Origin: Erythrophleum ivorense
Taxonomy: Eukaryota > Streptophyta > Magnoliopsida > Fabales > Fabaceae
DNA: 64,000 nucleotides
Reading direction: 5' to 3'
Assembly: GCA_026724425.1 (NCBI GenBank)
Contig: JAIUCV010000011.1
Location: forward strand, 5,415,501-5,479,500
Positions 24,800 through 37,180 of the stretch are shown in pieces. The position numbers and the translations under genes were made by a program. Below the pieces are notes generated by a model, which saw only the letters and a list, made by a program, of their open reading frames with translations, had not been told where the DNA came from and did no database searches. Position 1 is the first letter of the stretch; every line of letters begins with the position of its first letter.

Positions 24800-27700
24800 A
24801 CGCGCCGTTTTAGCAAATGAAATTTTTTTAAGCTTCGTCATATGATATTTGGCAGATTATTTACATTAAAAGGGGCACAAAAATTAAACAATAAAAAATA
24901 ATTTCAATTCGGAATGAGCATTTCTGTATGTTTGTAAGAAATTATTATAAGAATAGGATTTTAGTGGGTATATTTAAGACTTGAAAAATTAGTGAACAAA
25001 TTGTTTGAACATAAGTCCATAATCACAAATTGACCCATAATTTGATTTAATAAAAATTATTAATTAATTAATTAACTAATTAGTTTTAAAATTAAAAAAA
25101 TTACTCGTTTTTTTTTAACAAGGTGGGTTACAGAATATATACATATACATATATATATATATATATATGAAATTTCATCTATCAAAAAAGTCCCACTCTG
25201 AGAACATAAAACACAAAGAATAGAAACTCTCTAAAAGAATCCATACTTCTCATAGTGGTAGAATTTGGTTCAACCACTGTGGAAATAAGCCGAAATTTCA
25301 CTTGGTGATTTCAATCAAAATTGTTATGGAACAAAGAATTTGAAAAAAAATTTCATTATATAAATAAGAATCCGAGTTTTTCATAAATATTTGACAAATA
25401 ATTCTCTTCTATCTTTCAAGAAATGAATGAATAATTCTGAATAATAGCTCAATTAAATATATTTTTAGACCTGAGTTGGGAAAAGCTAGCTTATCAATTT
25501 TTATTACTATTATAATGTAAAAAGGTTAACATATTCGAATACATAAAAATTGAATCTGTATTTACTAACATGTCACTGCAAACAAAGACATATCTATATA
25601 AAAAATATATCTTGAATGATATGATAGTTATATATAAAGGATTTAACTTCAATTTTTTAGCATTAGACGATTAATATAAAATTTTCTTACCAAACAAATA
25701 AGTTAAAATAGCAGCTTCCAACTATTTTTTTTCTTGCCATGCGTTCGAAATGAAAGAGGAGATTAACAAAAACAAAACATGGCATCTCATTTATAGAAGG
25801 AACACTACGCTATAAAAATCCATTAACCTTGCGAAAACGCCTGATTGAGTTCGTCTTCAAAAAGGTGCCGCGTCTAGCAGCCATCCAGTCTGCCGAATAC
25901 AGAGCGTTGTATTGGGTGGCGAATACTACATTACTGTTATAATAGACTAATTAGGCTAAGATAAACTTTTCTTTTTTTTCTTTTGCCTCAATTTTATCCT
26001 TATTCTTTAATTCTATTTTATTTTAATTTAATCATTTACTTTTATTTTGATCTTTTAATTTTATTTTATTCTAATATAACCTCATATTCATTTAATATAT
26101 AGAAAGTTATAAATACAAACAGACATAAAAAGAAAAAAATGTGATTTTGAGAATTAAAAAATAATTTGTAATTATTATTTTAAAAAATAATAAAAATAGA
26201 TAAAAACTATTAAATAATAATTATAAAGATATAATAAATATTATATATAACTTTCTTTTTCTATTTGATTTTCCCTTAGCTTCCCAAACAAGCCCTCCGT
26301 TTTTTGTCTATCATCTTTATTTTATTTTAATGTGATTTCTTTATCTTATTTCACATTTCACTTTCATTTCTTAAATTTATGTTGTTTCAATATGATCCCA
26401 TGATTGTTATCATAGGCTATGTTTAGATAAATATCAAAGGATAAAGTAGCAAAGAATGAAAGGGTCATTTTGATGTAAACCCTTATTTAAGAGATTTTTT
26501 TTTATTTTAAAGATAACATGAAATGACAAAAGAAGAACAACAAGACCCTTCTTTGTTACTCAAAATTCAAATTCTTTTTTACTCTCAAAATTAGAGGAGA
26601 ATGTAATGAATAAGCAAAATAGAAGGTATATGTCACACTAACTATTAGTTGATAAATAATAATTAATTTAAAGTCTTATTAAATTTAAAAAAAGATAAAA
26701 TATTTTTTTTGTCTATATTTAGATATAGTCCGATGAAGAATAACAATAAACATGAGAGTATTTAGATCATTAATAGCATGACTTATAATTTTTGAAAAAA
26801 AAATCACTTATTATATATTTAGATGAATTAAAAATATTTTAATTAAAATTTAAAATTAAGCTAAAATATATAATTTAATAATAAAAAAGCGCATATAATT
26901 TTTGCAAAATTATTATAATTTACTCTTGATTATTTAAAGTATGATGGAGAATTCGATTTTGGCGCATTAAGAAGGAAAGGGACATTCTATTATTTCATGC
27001 CAATGCTAATCCCATAAATCCCGAGTGAGGTGGAATCTCTCGTAGACAATGCCACGAGAACCACCAATCGACTGCCAGATCAACTTATTTTGCTCTCTCT
27101 TATCTTCTACATTTAATCAATCACAACTTTAAGTATCTTTTGCATTTATTTCTTGAACCCAAACATATGAGACACGTATGTCTCTTCGCCAGCTTACATT
27201 CATAGGGTAGAAAGGTCTTTTTACATTTAAATATCAGAGGGTGCGATTTTTTGTTGAATAAAGCTACAAGGACGAGAAAAAAAAAATTAAAAGGGAGTTA
27301 GTAAACGGGATAAATAAAGAATTCCCCTATCAAGCCAGGAGATAAAAATGCTTCCTGTTTTCCTTACATTATTTTTTCTCAAGAATTAGAAGAAGAAGAG
27401 ATGTAACTAGGAATATACACACAACACATCGATTATCAAAGAGAAAATATTATTAGAAAATTGCTCTCACTCATTTTAATCATTACCTTCCATTATAGTT
27501 TTGGCAAAATTATAGTTTTAATTTTTATAATTTCAATTAATTTTTAATTTAGCTCTTATTGTTAAAAAATTTATAATTAAGTCTTTATAATTTAAATAAT
27601 TTTTAATTTACTCTATATCATTATATTTTTGTCAATATTTTATTATATATATAAGTTAATTTTATTTCACTATCCTCGTTATCTATATTTTTATATTTTT

Positions 27701-28000
27701 TATTAACATAAATGATGTATATTCAGAATATCAATATAATATATAATTAATTATATTAATAAAATATTAACAAAATTTAACAATATAAATTAAATTAAAA
27801 ATATGTCAACAGTAAGATCTCAATTGTAATTTTTAAATTTTAAAAATTAAATAAAACTGTAAAAGCTAAAAGTATAATTTTTCTATAATTTTTTAATTTT
27901 AAAAAATATAATTAATTATTTATCTAATAATTTTATTACAATAAATTAGTTATTACATAAATTAAAAATTTTTAATTGCGCAAAATTACTAAATTGCCTT
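24800..28000. other. AT-rich intergenic DNA upstream of BSL
   Basis: No gene recognised. It contains an (AT)n run at about 25140-25169 and many A/T homopolymer stretches. No complete transposon was delimited. Confidence 0.6.
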
Positions 28001-28660
28001 TTTCCATTCCCTCTTCGTCTTCTTCATCGCAAGCCTTTTCTCTCTCTCCGGAGGAAGTCACGTTGAGGAGCAAGAAAAATCCTTTGCATGTTCCCGCATT
28101 GTGAGAGAATACGCTGAAGCTTTACGTGGTCCCTATGAGGGGGAATCCGTCTCAAATAGCAAACACCATGCTTATCAGCCTTCTCTGCCTCCTTCAACAA
28201 CTGTTTCTTTATTTCGTTTTCCTGGCATCCGTTTTCTCGCCATTGGAATACGAATTGGGTTTGGTGGGGGCATTGATCTCCTTTTCCTCTTCCGTAATCC
28301 AGATTTTTCCTCCAAGACTTTATTCTTTTTCTTCTTCTTCTTTATTTGCGAACTTGCAGCGGCAACTTCTTCAGCGTCACTAAAATTGGACTGGCGTCGC
28401 ATTGAAGAGTTTCATGATCAGCTTGGTGATGTTCTTCTCTCAGGGTTTTAGGACTAGAAGCTTCCTTCGATTTTCGCTTTTAGCTGTTATGGGCGACAAT
28501 GAATTTGAAGATCTAGACTCAGGCGAACGGGACCTTGAACCGGAAAACACAAACGGGGAAGATGAGAAGGAAGTAGAATTGTATTTCAGTAATTTTATAT
28601 GGTTAAAATTTTTAAATTTAAATAATAAAAACATTATGATAAAATTAATAGATTAACTTT
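28000..28660 (+). other. Unassigned, coding-like, truncated unit
   Basis: A CT-rich, leader-like block (about 28005-28060) is followed by overlapping open frames of 116 codons (28101-28451), 85 (28126-28383) and 84 (28402-28656). The last contains a hydrophilic acidic segment starting MGDNEFEDLDSGERD that runs into AT-rich DNA at about 28590. Composition is far more balanced than the flanks, as in a gene. The frames do not join into one recognised product and none resembles a family I know. It could be the 5' portion of a truncated gene or a non-coding transcript. Confidence 0.35.
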
Positions 28661-30407
28661 TTTTTAATTAGAGGAGTCATCACAACTAAAGAAAAAAAGT
28701 TTAGACTGAATAAATACATTTTCTCCTGACTTTCATATTTATTATATAACTTTTGAACCCTTTTCAATGATTAAACTCTACGATAACTAGAAAAAGAAAA
28801 GATAATTTTTTCCTTGATAAATGACCTGGTTTGCACGTTATATTTATGCACATTCTTTTGGTACCAATTATGCAAACTAAAAATGCCATCATACTAATTA
28901 AAATAAAAAATGATGTAGTTTTCAAATATAAAAAATGCTAGTTATCTTTGCTGATATTTAATTCATATGTATACCAAAATAACTGCATAAAATCAAATAG
29001 GACAGGAAAAACTATATATTGATTGAATAATAAGCACATGTTAAGTTATGTTGATTGCTCTATCGCTTCAATACAAAAATGAAAAAAGAAATAAAAAATA
29101 AAAAAAGAATCATATAGCCGCAAGATAAATAATTAGCAATCTGGGTACCCAACATGTGCCCCTCACATCCATTATTATCTGATGAAACCTATATAAAATA
29201 TCAATTTTGCTTGAAATCAAACGCCTCGATTGGTTGACCGAATATAATACTGTGTAAAAAGGATTAGAGATAAGATTACTCTGTAAAAGTTGTTTCCATT
29301 TGGGGAGAAAAATTCATTTTACATTTGAAGGAGTAAGAAATCCACCTAAAAACCGATGGAAATGGCGAGACAGCAAGAAAGTTTCAAATCAAAAGACTAA
29401 TTCCCATCTTTCGTTATACACTATCTCGCTAAAACATCATTTTTTGTTTTCAGGAAAATATATGGACCTGATGGTATCCTCCCATTAATTCCATTAGTTT
29501 CAGCCTTGTAACTACAGTCCTCCCAAAATTCAAAAACTTTGATTTAAGCTTCAACCTTGTAACCATACTCCGCCCATGCCCCTCCTCTCACAACCAAACC
29601 TTATGGTCTAAACCTAGCTCACATTCTTTATTGATAGGTAAACAACACAACACTTGTTAATACAATAGCACTCGCTCACTAATCATATTAGTGCCACGCA
29701 GATATATTCAAAATGGTTTTACATGAATCAAATTAAAATCTACATGATCTAATTTTACTTTTTAATTAATATTATTGCCTTGGAACCCCTTGAACATGCA
29801 TAGACTAAAAAATCATTTTTTATTTCTTTTTTAATTCAAGGGTATTATTTTTTTTAATTTTCGGTAAAAGAATAAAAAAATTATTTTCTTATTATTTTTT
29901 AATTGAGGAGTATTATAGACACTTGTATCCAACCCTTTTTTACTATACATTAAATTTATCCAAACATATGAGATATAAAATTCCATTTCATCAAAACTCA
30001 TTTATATTTCCATTCCCTAAAAACAAAAAATCCCCTGTACTAAATGGAGCCAAAAGTCCTCCATGTTTCTCCTCAAAGTACCTTATCCTGAACTTGACAA
30101 TATGCAATGCATGCTAACCATTGAAAATATTTAAAAAGAAATAAATACGATATGGTATACCCCTCTTAGCTACCATATTCCAACCAAACCAGTTGTTTAA
30201 ATTTCCATCCTTTGTCGTCCCATTAAAAAGAAAAGAAAGATGACTTATCGCTACAATACAACATATTCAGTGGCTGTATATCTCATCTATTGCCGCAATG
30301 CCGCACATGCAAACGCGTATAACCTTTTTCTCCACCGTAATTTAACAATATACAGCGCTGGGCCTAATAGATGAGGAGTTGGCCGAGTGCCAGAGGATAT
30401 GACCTTA
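28661..30407. other. Intergenic DNA downstream of the LSG1 gene
   Basis: AT-rich with no recognised gene. The right-hand part presumably includes the LSG1 3' untranslated region. Confidence 0.5.
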
Positions 30408-33400
30408 TCAGACTTTCATTGGACCTGTATTTACTGGTTTCTGAAAGAATCTTGCAACTGGCATCCCATCAGCATCATCATTTCCTACTCTCCATGAACG
30501 ATCTTTTTTCCTCTGAGGCTTTTTATGGTGCTTGTGAGAAGCATTAGACTTCTTGACACTAACTTTCTTAGGAGCAAGTCCATTAGCCAAGTCAAATGAA
30601 TTGAGATCATCCAGTACGCGCTCAAGATTTGGTGCAACTTCACTGTCAACATCTGAAGAATTATCGATATCAGAAGAATCTGACTCGTTCAAGTTAACTG
30701 AGTCAAGTCCTGTAGGATTGGGCAGAGCCGGTTCCTCATTCAACATTCCAGGGGGCATTTCATAATGAGGCAGCTTCCCATCAATGTAATCTTTCAGTAT
30801 CTGACGGGCAGCTCTAGTTTCATCAGGTAGCCCACTAGAGGCAACATACCCACGAGAAGCACAATAAGTTCTCAAGAGTTCAGATGCTAGAGGGGGCCGA
30901 GATTGGGGCTCATATGGCTTAGGTTTTGGAAGATTGATCTTATAAACCTCCTCAATGACACTTCTTGGGACTCTATCGGCCACAACTTGGATAGCCTCCC
31001 TGTGTTCGGTAATCCTATCAATAGGCAACACCCCACAGGCAATCATCTCATACCTTGAGCTCGAGAAAGATGGAAAAACTAAGCCAGGACAGTCACAAAG
31101 GGTCAGTCTATCAGAAATTATTAATGTTTGGAAGTGCTTTGTCTTCCCTGGAGTGGAGGTGACACCTGTCCGTTTTTGGCCTACCAAAGCATTGATAGTT
31201 GAACTTTTACCCACATTAGGATAACCAACAAATCCCACAACTACATTACTTGATGAGGAACTACTGGCAGCATTTTCACCACAAGATTGAATATTAGAAG
31301 GCTCTACGTCAGAGGAGCTTGATTTTCTCCTCCTTTCTACAATCTCTTCTGCCTCTGACTGTAATTGAGCCAGAAGCTCATCTCTGCCATATATTTTTGT
31401 ATCTGGGTTATTCGGCTTCGCCAAGTTATCAGCCTCCAATGATGAACGAAGCTTTTTGCCTTCCAGAGCTGCAGAAACAGCTTTAGCTGACCAGAAGATG
31501 AAGAGAATGTCATGAGCCCGGAAGTACTCTGCCCATTTCTCTCTGCAGGAAAAGAAGAAAAAAGGAAGAGGCTAAATAGTAAGAACCTTAGCAGGACAGA
31601 AAACTGAAGAAATGATTTGACGCATAAACTGCACAAGGGAGATTCAAACCTGATAGAAGTGGGCAAAAGATCTGCCTTATTAACCAGCAGCAATGTCCGT
31701 TTATGCTCATCAACCTCTCTTGCATATGCCTGAGCCAGACTAGAATTAGTGCCAAGACAGATTATGATTAGCTCTCTTAGAATAATCTTCTAGCATGTGG
31801 ATGAGAAATGTTAACCGCAGGCAACACAGTTTACAGACATATCAGTTATAGTCTTAAAGTCCTTACAGAGGTTTTTTTTTTTTTAATTCAGATAAAAAAT
31901 TATATTGTTTGGAAAAATAAAGACAAGAAAGTACATCTGCAGGGAGCATATGGCTGGGGAGAAAAAAAAAAAGAAAAGCTGTCCGACTCCACTAACTTTG
32001 CATATCAGGAACATAAGTTCCTTGAAACAACCAGAACGCCAAAGAAAACAAATTAACACAATCCTTCCTACCCCTTAACGAAACACCCTTGAAAAACAAG
32101 CCTTGACAGAGAATAGTATATGCCACTCGTGAAGAGATATAGGCTACTGTGCTTAGTAATGCTGTTACTTTTTGAAAGTAGTGTACTGTAGCTACTGCAA
32201 AGAATGTCTCAAGAGAGTGATTAACAAAGCATTTGGTAAAAATTACTATGCATTTGAGTGAAGTTGAAGGCTATTTAAGTAGCATCTGTAACTTTCAAGA
32301 AGCAGCCAAAGAACCACTAAAAGAATTACCAAGCGATAATTTGTGGCTTTTGCTATGGATAGCATTCCCAAAATAGGCCTTAATATTTTTTATAATTATA
32401 CAATATACCTATAAACACATTGTGGCAATTATTTCTGAGAAAACAAGTGCAATTCCAGTGATAGAAATCATCACTAAGAGCAATCTCTACTATTTTACTG
32501 ATTAACTGCTGAAGAAAATGAAACATGTGAGTAAAGCTATTCAACAGCAATTAGCTTGGAAAAATTCAGGTTACACTAACACGGCCACACACATTCTTCA
32601 CCCTGCTGAGTGCCACCAAATCCAACCATCAAAAATCAGGACATCACTATAATACACCTTAATCTCATAGAAATAGACAAATAAACCTTAAATTATTAAG
32701 TTACAAAAGTTTATTATCAGAAAGACACCCTCTATGTATCTAACAGCTCAAATGAGTTAGTCATGCTATTTTTATCTTTATTTACTAGCAGATGTATCTG
32801 GTACTAATTAATAGAAAGACTGTTGATGTAGGACAAGGGAGAAAAGGGGGAGAAGATAGGAGAAAGGGGGGAAGATATTAGAGAGAAAAGACTTCTTATT
32901 ATTTAATACTAGGTCCTGCTCAAACACAACTGCTAAAGTTTATATTTATAGAACCATAATCCTAATCCTAACGAAGGATAACTTCTAATAATAAAAGATA
33001 ATATTAAATTCTAATCCTAACAAAAAGATAATTATTAAAGCCTAAGAAAAAAATAATTAAAGATAATAAGTAACAACTAAAACAAAATAATTTAAATATT
33101 AGTTTCTAATCCTAATTCTAATAAAATATTATTTCTTATATTTGTCTTTAATCCATAATTTACAAATAATTAATAATAGCTTTCCTATTATTTTCCCTTT
33201 CTTTGTTATTCTCCTCTAGTTGGAAAAAACTCGACCTTGAATTTTGAAATACAAAAGCATTAAAATAATCCATCTTGGAGCCTTATGTGGGATGAACATC
33301 ACTACTTTAAGATATGGTAACCAAGACAGCTTTGAATTCAACAATATATTTGGAATGACAAATTCGATCAGGAGAAGCAATTGAACTGGTGGAATCTGAA

Positions 33401-36400
33401 CACAACATTCTACAACTTGTGATTGAATTTTACACCATAGGTCAGAATTGATTTCTTTACATCTCAAATTTACTTCCAATTGTTCTTCAAACCCTATAAT
33501 AGAACCATTATCATCAATGTCTAATGGGCGATCAAGGGATTCTATAATAATAACATTGGACTCGATTAGTATACTTCCTCTAATACTTTGGACTCGATTA
33601 GTATACTTCCTCTAATACTTTGGACTCTTGACAACATTCTTCTTTCTCCTTTAATTCTTCTAAATTTTTGTCTGTAATTTGTATACAAAGTTGACTGATG
33701 GCATACCTAAATTTATCAAAACGATAGTCCACATTTTTTTGTTCAGTTGTCCAGACTACTTTGGATAGTTTGGGCATTTTGTTCATCATAAATTTGAAAA
33801 ATGAGGCTTTCAAAGGAAGCAACACATGTAGCAGCCGTTGGCGATGAGCTTAGGTGATCTGCTTGGATTTCTCCTTCTAGTTCTGATGTGTAGCCTGTTA
33901 CCTGTTCCGGTCAGGGGTGTGAGATCTAACGTAGGATAGAGGTGGGTTGGTGAGTTTTGGATGTATGAAAGGTGGTGGAAAGTGTGGTTGGAGTTGTGAT
34001 CAGGCTCTGATACCAAACTGATTTGCACAAGGGAGAAAAAAGGGAGAAGATAGAAGGGGGGGGGGGGGGAAGATATTAGAGAGAAAATTCTGAAAAGACT
34101 TCTTATTATTCAATGCTAGGCTCTGCTCAAATACAACTGCTAAAGTTTATATTTATAGAACCATAATCTTAAGCCTAATGAAAGATAACTTCTAATAATA
34201 AAAGATAATATTAAATTCTAATCCTAACAAAAAGATAAATATTAAAACCTTACAAAAAGATAACGAAGAATAACAAAGTAACTACTAAAACAAAATAATT
34301 TAAATAGTAGTTTCTAATCCTAATTCTAATTAAATATTATTTCTTATATTTGTTTTTAGTCCATAATTTACAAATAATTAATAGTCGCTTTCCTGTTATT
34401 TTCCCATTCTCCATTAACTGTTTAACTAAGTTTAAATAGTCTCTAATAACAGCAGTGTCATGTTGTAAAGTTTCAAAACTTTCCTACACCCACATTCGCA
34501 TGTTGTGTCATCGCATATGTACCATGATTTGTTGAGCTTTAGATAAAAATTAATTCAAAGGATGGTGCAAATCTTAATTTCCGTGAAGCAAAACAATTTA
34601 AGGTATTAAATAACCCCAAAAATCATTATATTCTGATAAATAATGTATGCATCACTTAAAAAATGTCTTGTTCCACTTTGCATGGGCGTGGCACCCTCTA
34701 TCCAACACAAAAGCTTCATCCAGAATTTACACATCAATTGTGTTTAGATTTGCCACAGATAAAGAGGATCTCTATTGTCTAGATTTGTCAAGTTACTTTG
34801 AGTTCACAATCCAAACTTCATCAATCAAGAAAATAAGGTTCTTACCTCAAGATCAGGACAGCGATAAAAAAGCGGATCTCGTGAATCAACAACCATCACA
34901 AGCTGGTTAAAAAAAATATATATGAGATATGCATCTTAATAAATAATATAACGAATCAGCTTTAAAAATATTACATGGTCTCAGAGATAATCAGCACTTG
35001 ATATTTGGGCAAAGGGCAATACCTCATTAAAAAAATATTATACTATGTGTATTTATATCAATTGTCAACATCAGAAAGGAACAGAAATTAAAACTATCCA
35101 TATCATGCTTCTGTAAGTAGGTTTTGAGATTTTTTATTTTGAAAAATAAAAAAGAAGGAAAAAAAGATTATTTAAGACATCATAAAGAGGATCCTTCCTT
35201 CAGCTTGCCAGCACCTGATGCAGTTTCTAATTGATCAGATTTTCCTTTCTTTTTTCTTTGAATAATATGCAAAATTAAGAAAAGGGCCAAACTAGTAATC
35301 TAATCATTGTGAAAAATTCAGTTACCACTGAAAACAATAACAAAAGATGCAGCAGTATTTTGACATATGTGGAATTGTCCATGTATCCACTACAATGCTA
35401 ATGGCAATCATCCAATATGATAGTGTAGATGCAGAACCAGCACTCAACAGGGTAAGATCATGAAAGAATAATAGCTTATTTGCTTTAACAAAATGAAAAA
35501 GTAACTATGACTATACACAGACTCTTTTTTTTTTTTTTTGTTGGGGGAGCCAAATACAATATGGTTTTCTGGCAACCATCATTGATCATTTTTCAACAAC
35601 CTACTCATAAAAATGAGAACCCCAGTCTCAAACAAAGGGAATTTCCATCGTTGTTCCTGATAACTAAGTCATTGCTATGCAGGATATCAACTCACCAAAT
35701 CACTACGCTCAACAACCCGCCAGAGCTGTCTCCAAATATCAAGATTCTTCTCAAAGGGTGTAAGGACAAGCTTCTCATTTTCCTCAAGTCTGAAACATAA
35801 TCATTCAACATATATAAATGGAATTATCTAAAAACTGTCCTCATATTTTATTCTTCTGATAAATCAGTCACCTATAGTATTCATTATAATTCAAAATCGC
35901 TATGACTTCAAAATGATTTATCAATCAGGTAACCGCAAGAGACACATTGACCCTCTTCAGTTTAGATATTCGTAAATATGCATTTAGAAAACATATGAGC
36001 TATCAACATGAAACTAACCTTGCTAGGCTGCGACGCCAAATCAAGAAAGCTTGTCTTTCATTGGCATCAAGCTCCTCCACAGACAAGTTCACACTCCATG
36101 GTGGCCTAAAGGAGAACAAAGGAGTTAGAACAAACAGACAAAGGACAGTTGAGATAATAATCTGATAAAAAAAAAAAATTACCTGCGTGGAACTCGGAGA
36201 CTGCTAGCATGCAGCGCCTCCTCTCTCTTCTGAAGATCTCTCCTCTCTTCAGGCGTCATATCATTAGTGCTAGAGCTTGCATCCCTACTCTCATACAACA
36301 AATATCACTTAATATTCAATATACACAGTAAAATTTAAAAGGGAATATGTTCACAATTCCATTTTAGTAACATGTTCACTAAGCATAATAGATACCGTAA

Positions 36401-37031
36401 CTTTCAAATTCCAGAGCTAGTATCCAAAAACAAAATGAAATACCAAAAGCAACGTAAATTTTTTTGTTACAAAAGAGGAGCAAGGCCTTGTATAAGGGAA
36501 AAGGGGCAGGGACCAGGATGGAGCCATTAACATCAAGCTCACCTCAATCTTGAAAAGTGAGGCTGGTGCCATATGCGCTATAAGCTCAATGGCACCAAAA
36601 TAAAACCTTAAATAAACCCAAGGGTAAATTCATTACCTTTCATTTCAAACATTTTATTTTTAGAGAGTTGGGGAATTTCAAACTCAACAGTTAAAACACT
36701 CAGTTTGATTGTCGAGATAAAATTGCAATCTAGACGAATAAACATAAAAAAAGGTGGAAATAATGCAATCTTCTTATTGTCACAAAAGTAAACAGAAAAT
36801 GACTCACAGACTGATGGGGAGGTTAGGGGCGGAGGGATCGGCGACGAAGAGACGCTCAGCCTCGTCTGCTTGTTCGATGATGGCATCTATGTCGGTGACC
36901 TCTGTGACCGATTCCAGCACCTTCTTCTGCTGATTCTTGTAGAACCGACCCTTTTCCTTACTCTGCTGGATCATCTGGTTGTGCTGCTTCACCAAAGCCC
37001 TCCCCAGCCCCGACTTCTGGTTCTTTCCCAT
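30408..37031 (-). CDS. LSG1: LSG1-type circularly permuted GTPase (60S ribosome maturation)
   Basis: Seven exons join in phase to 592 codons: 37031-36808, 36284-36183, 36105-36019, 35789-35696, 34902-34846, 31729-31650 and 31542-30408, all GT-AG. The start is the ATG giving MGKNQKSGLGRALVKQ, the conserved LSG1 N-terminus; an upstream in-frame leucine-type codon is ignored. GTPase motifs are permuted: NKAD (205-208, G4) comes before the P-loop GYPNVGKSS (321-329, G1) and DCPG (365-368, G3), the hallmark of the YlqF/YawG group. The C-terminus is acidic, then Lys/His-rich. Yeast Lsg1 releases the export adaptor Nmd3 from cytoplasmic pre-60S subunits; plant LSG1 proteins also act in 60S biogenesis. 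Intron 5 (31730-34845) is swollen by an LTR retrotransposon. A telo-box lies in the 5' region. No lesion was seen. Confidence 0.95.
32824..33208 (-). repeat. 3' LTR of retrotransposon copy 2
   Basis: Begins TGATGTAGGACAAGG on the + strand and is homologous to 34019-34416. Confidence 0.85.
34019..34416 (-). repeat. 5' LTR of retrotransposon copy 2
   Basis: Lies next to the primer-binding site, contains a 14-base G run (34056-34069), and ends CTCCATTA before the ACTGT duplication. Confidence 0.85.
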
Positions 37032-37180
37032 TGTCCTCAGAATTGGAAGAGAAAACCCAAACAAGCGTCAGCACACCACTCTCGTCCAAAACCCTAGAAC
37101 TCCCCTCTCGCGTCTCGATCGTCTTTCTTCTCCGTTCTATTCTCGCCCGTTGCATGGACAAGGGGCACCCTTTTTTTAAT
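37032..37180 (-). promoter_or_regulatory. LSG1 5' leader with telo-box
   Basis: AAACCCTA (37089-37096 on the + strand) lies about 60 bases upstream of the ATG. Telo-boxes are enriched in plant ribosomal-protein and ribosome-biogenesis genes, which fits the product's role. No TATA box was assigned; the sequence becomes AT-rich beyond 37180. Confidence 0.5.

Larger units (their letters stand above)
32824..34416 (-). mobile_element. Small LTR retrotransposon copy 2, in LSG1 intron 5
   Basis: LTRs at 32824-33208 and 34019-34416 flank an 810-base interior. The 5-bp target duplication ACTGT lies at 32819-32823 and 34417-34421. The primer-binding site at 34003-34015 reads TGGTATCAGAGCC on the - strand, matching the initiator-Met tRNA type, 3 bases from the right LTR. 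The polypurine tract AGAGGAGAA abuts the left LTR. The element is in sense with LSG1. The - strand interior has a frame related to copy 1 (shared RFDKFR, QLCIQI, KNLEEL and later EEQLEVNLRC). It is broken here by a base loss and a 32-bp tandem duplication near 33566-33630. No pol genes are present. Confidence 0.9.
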
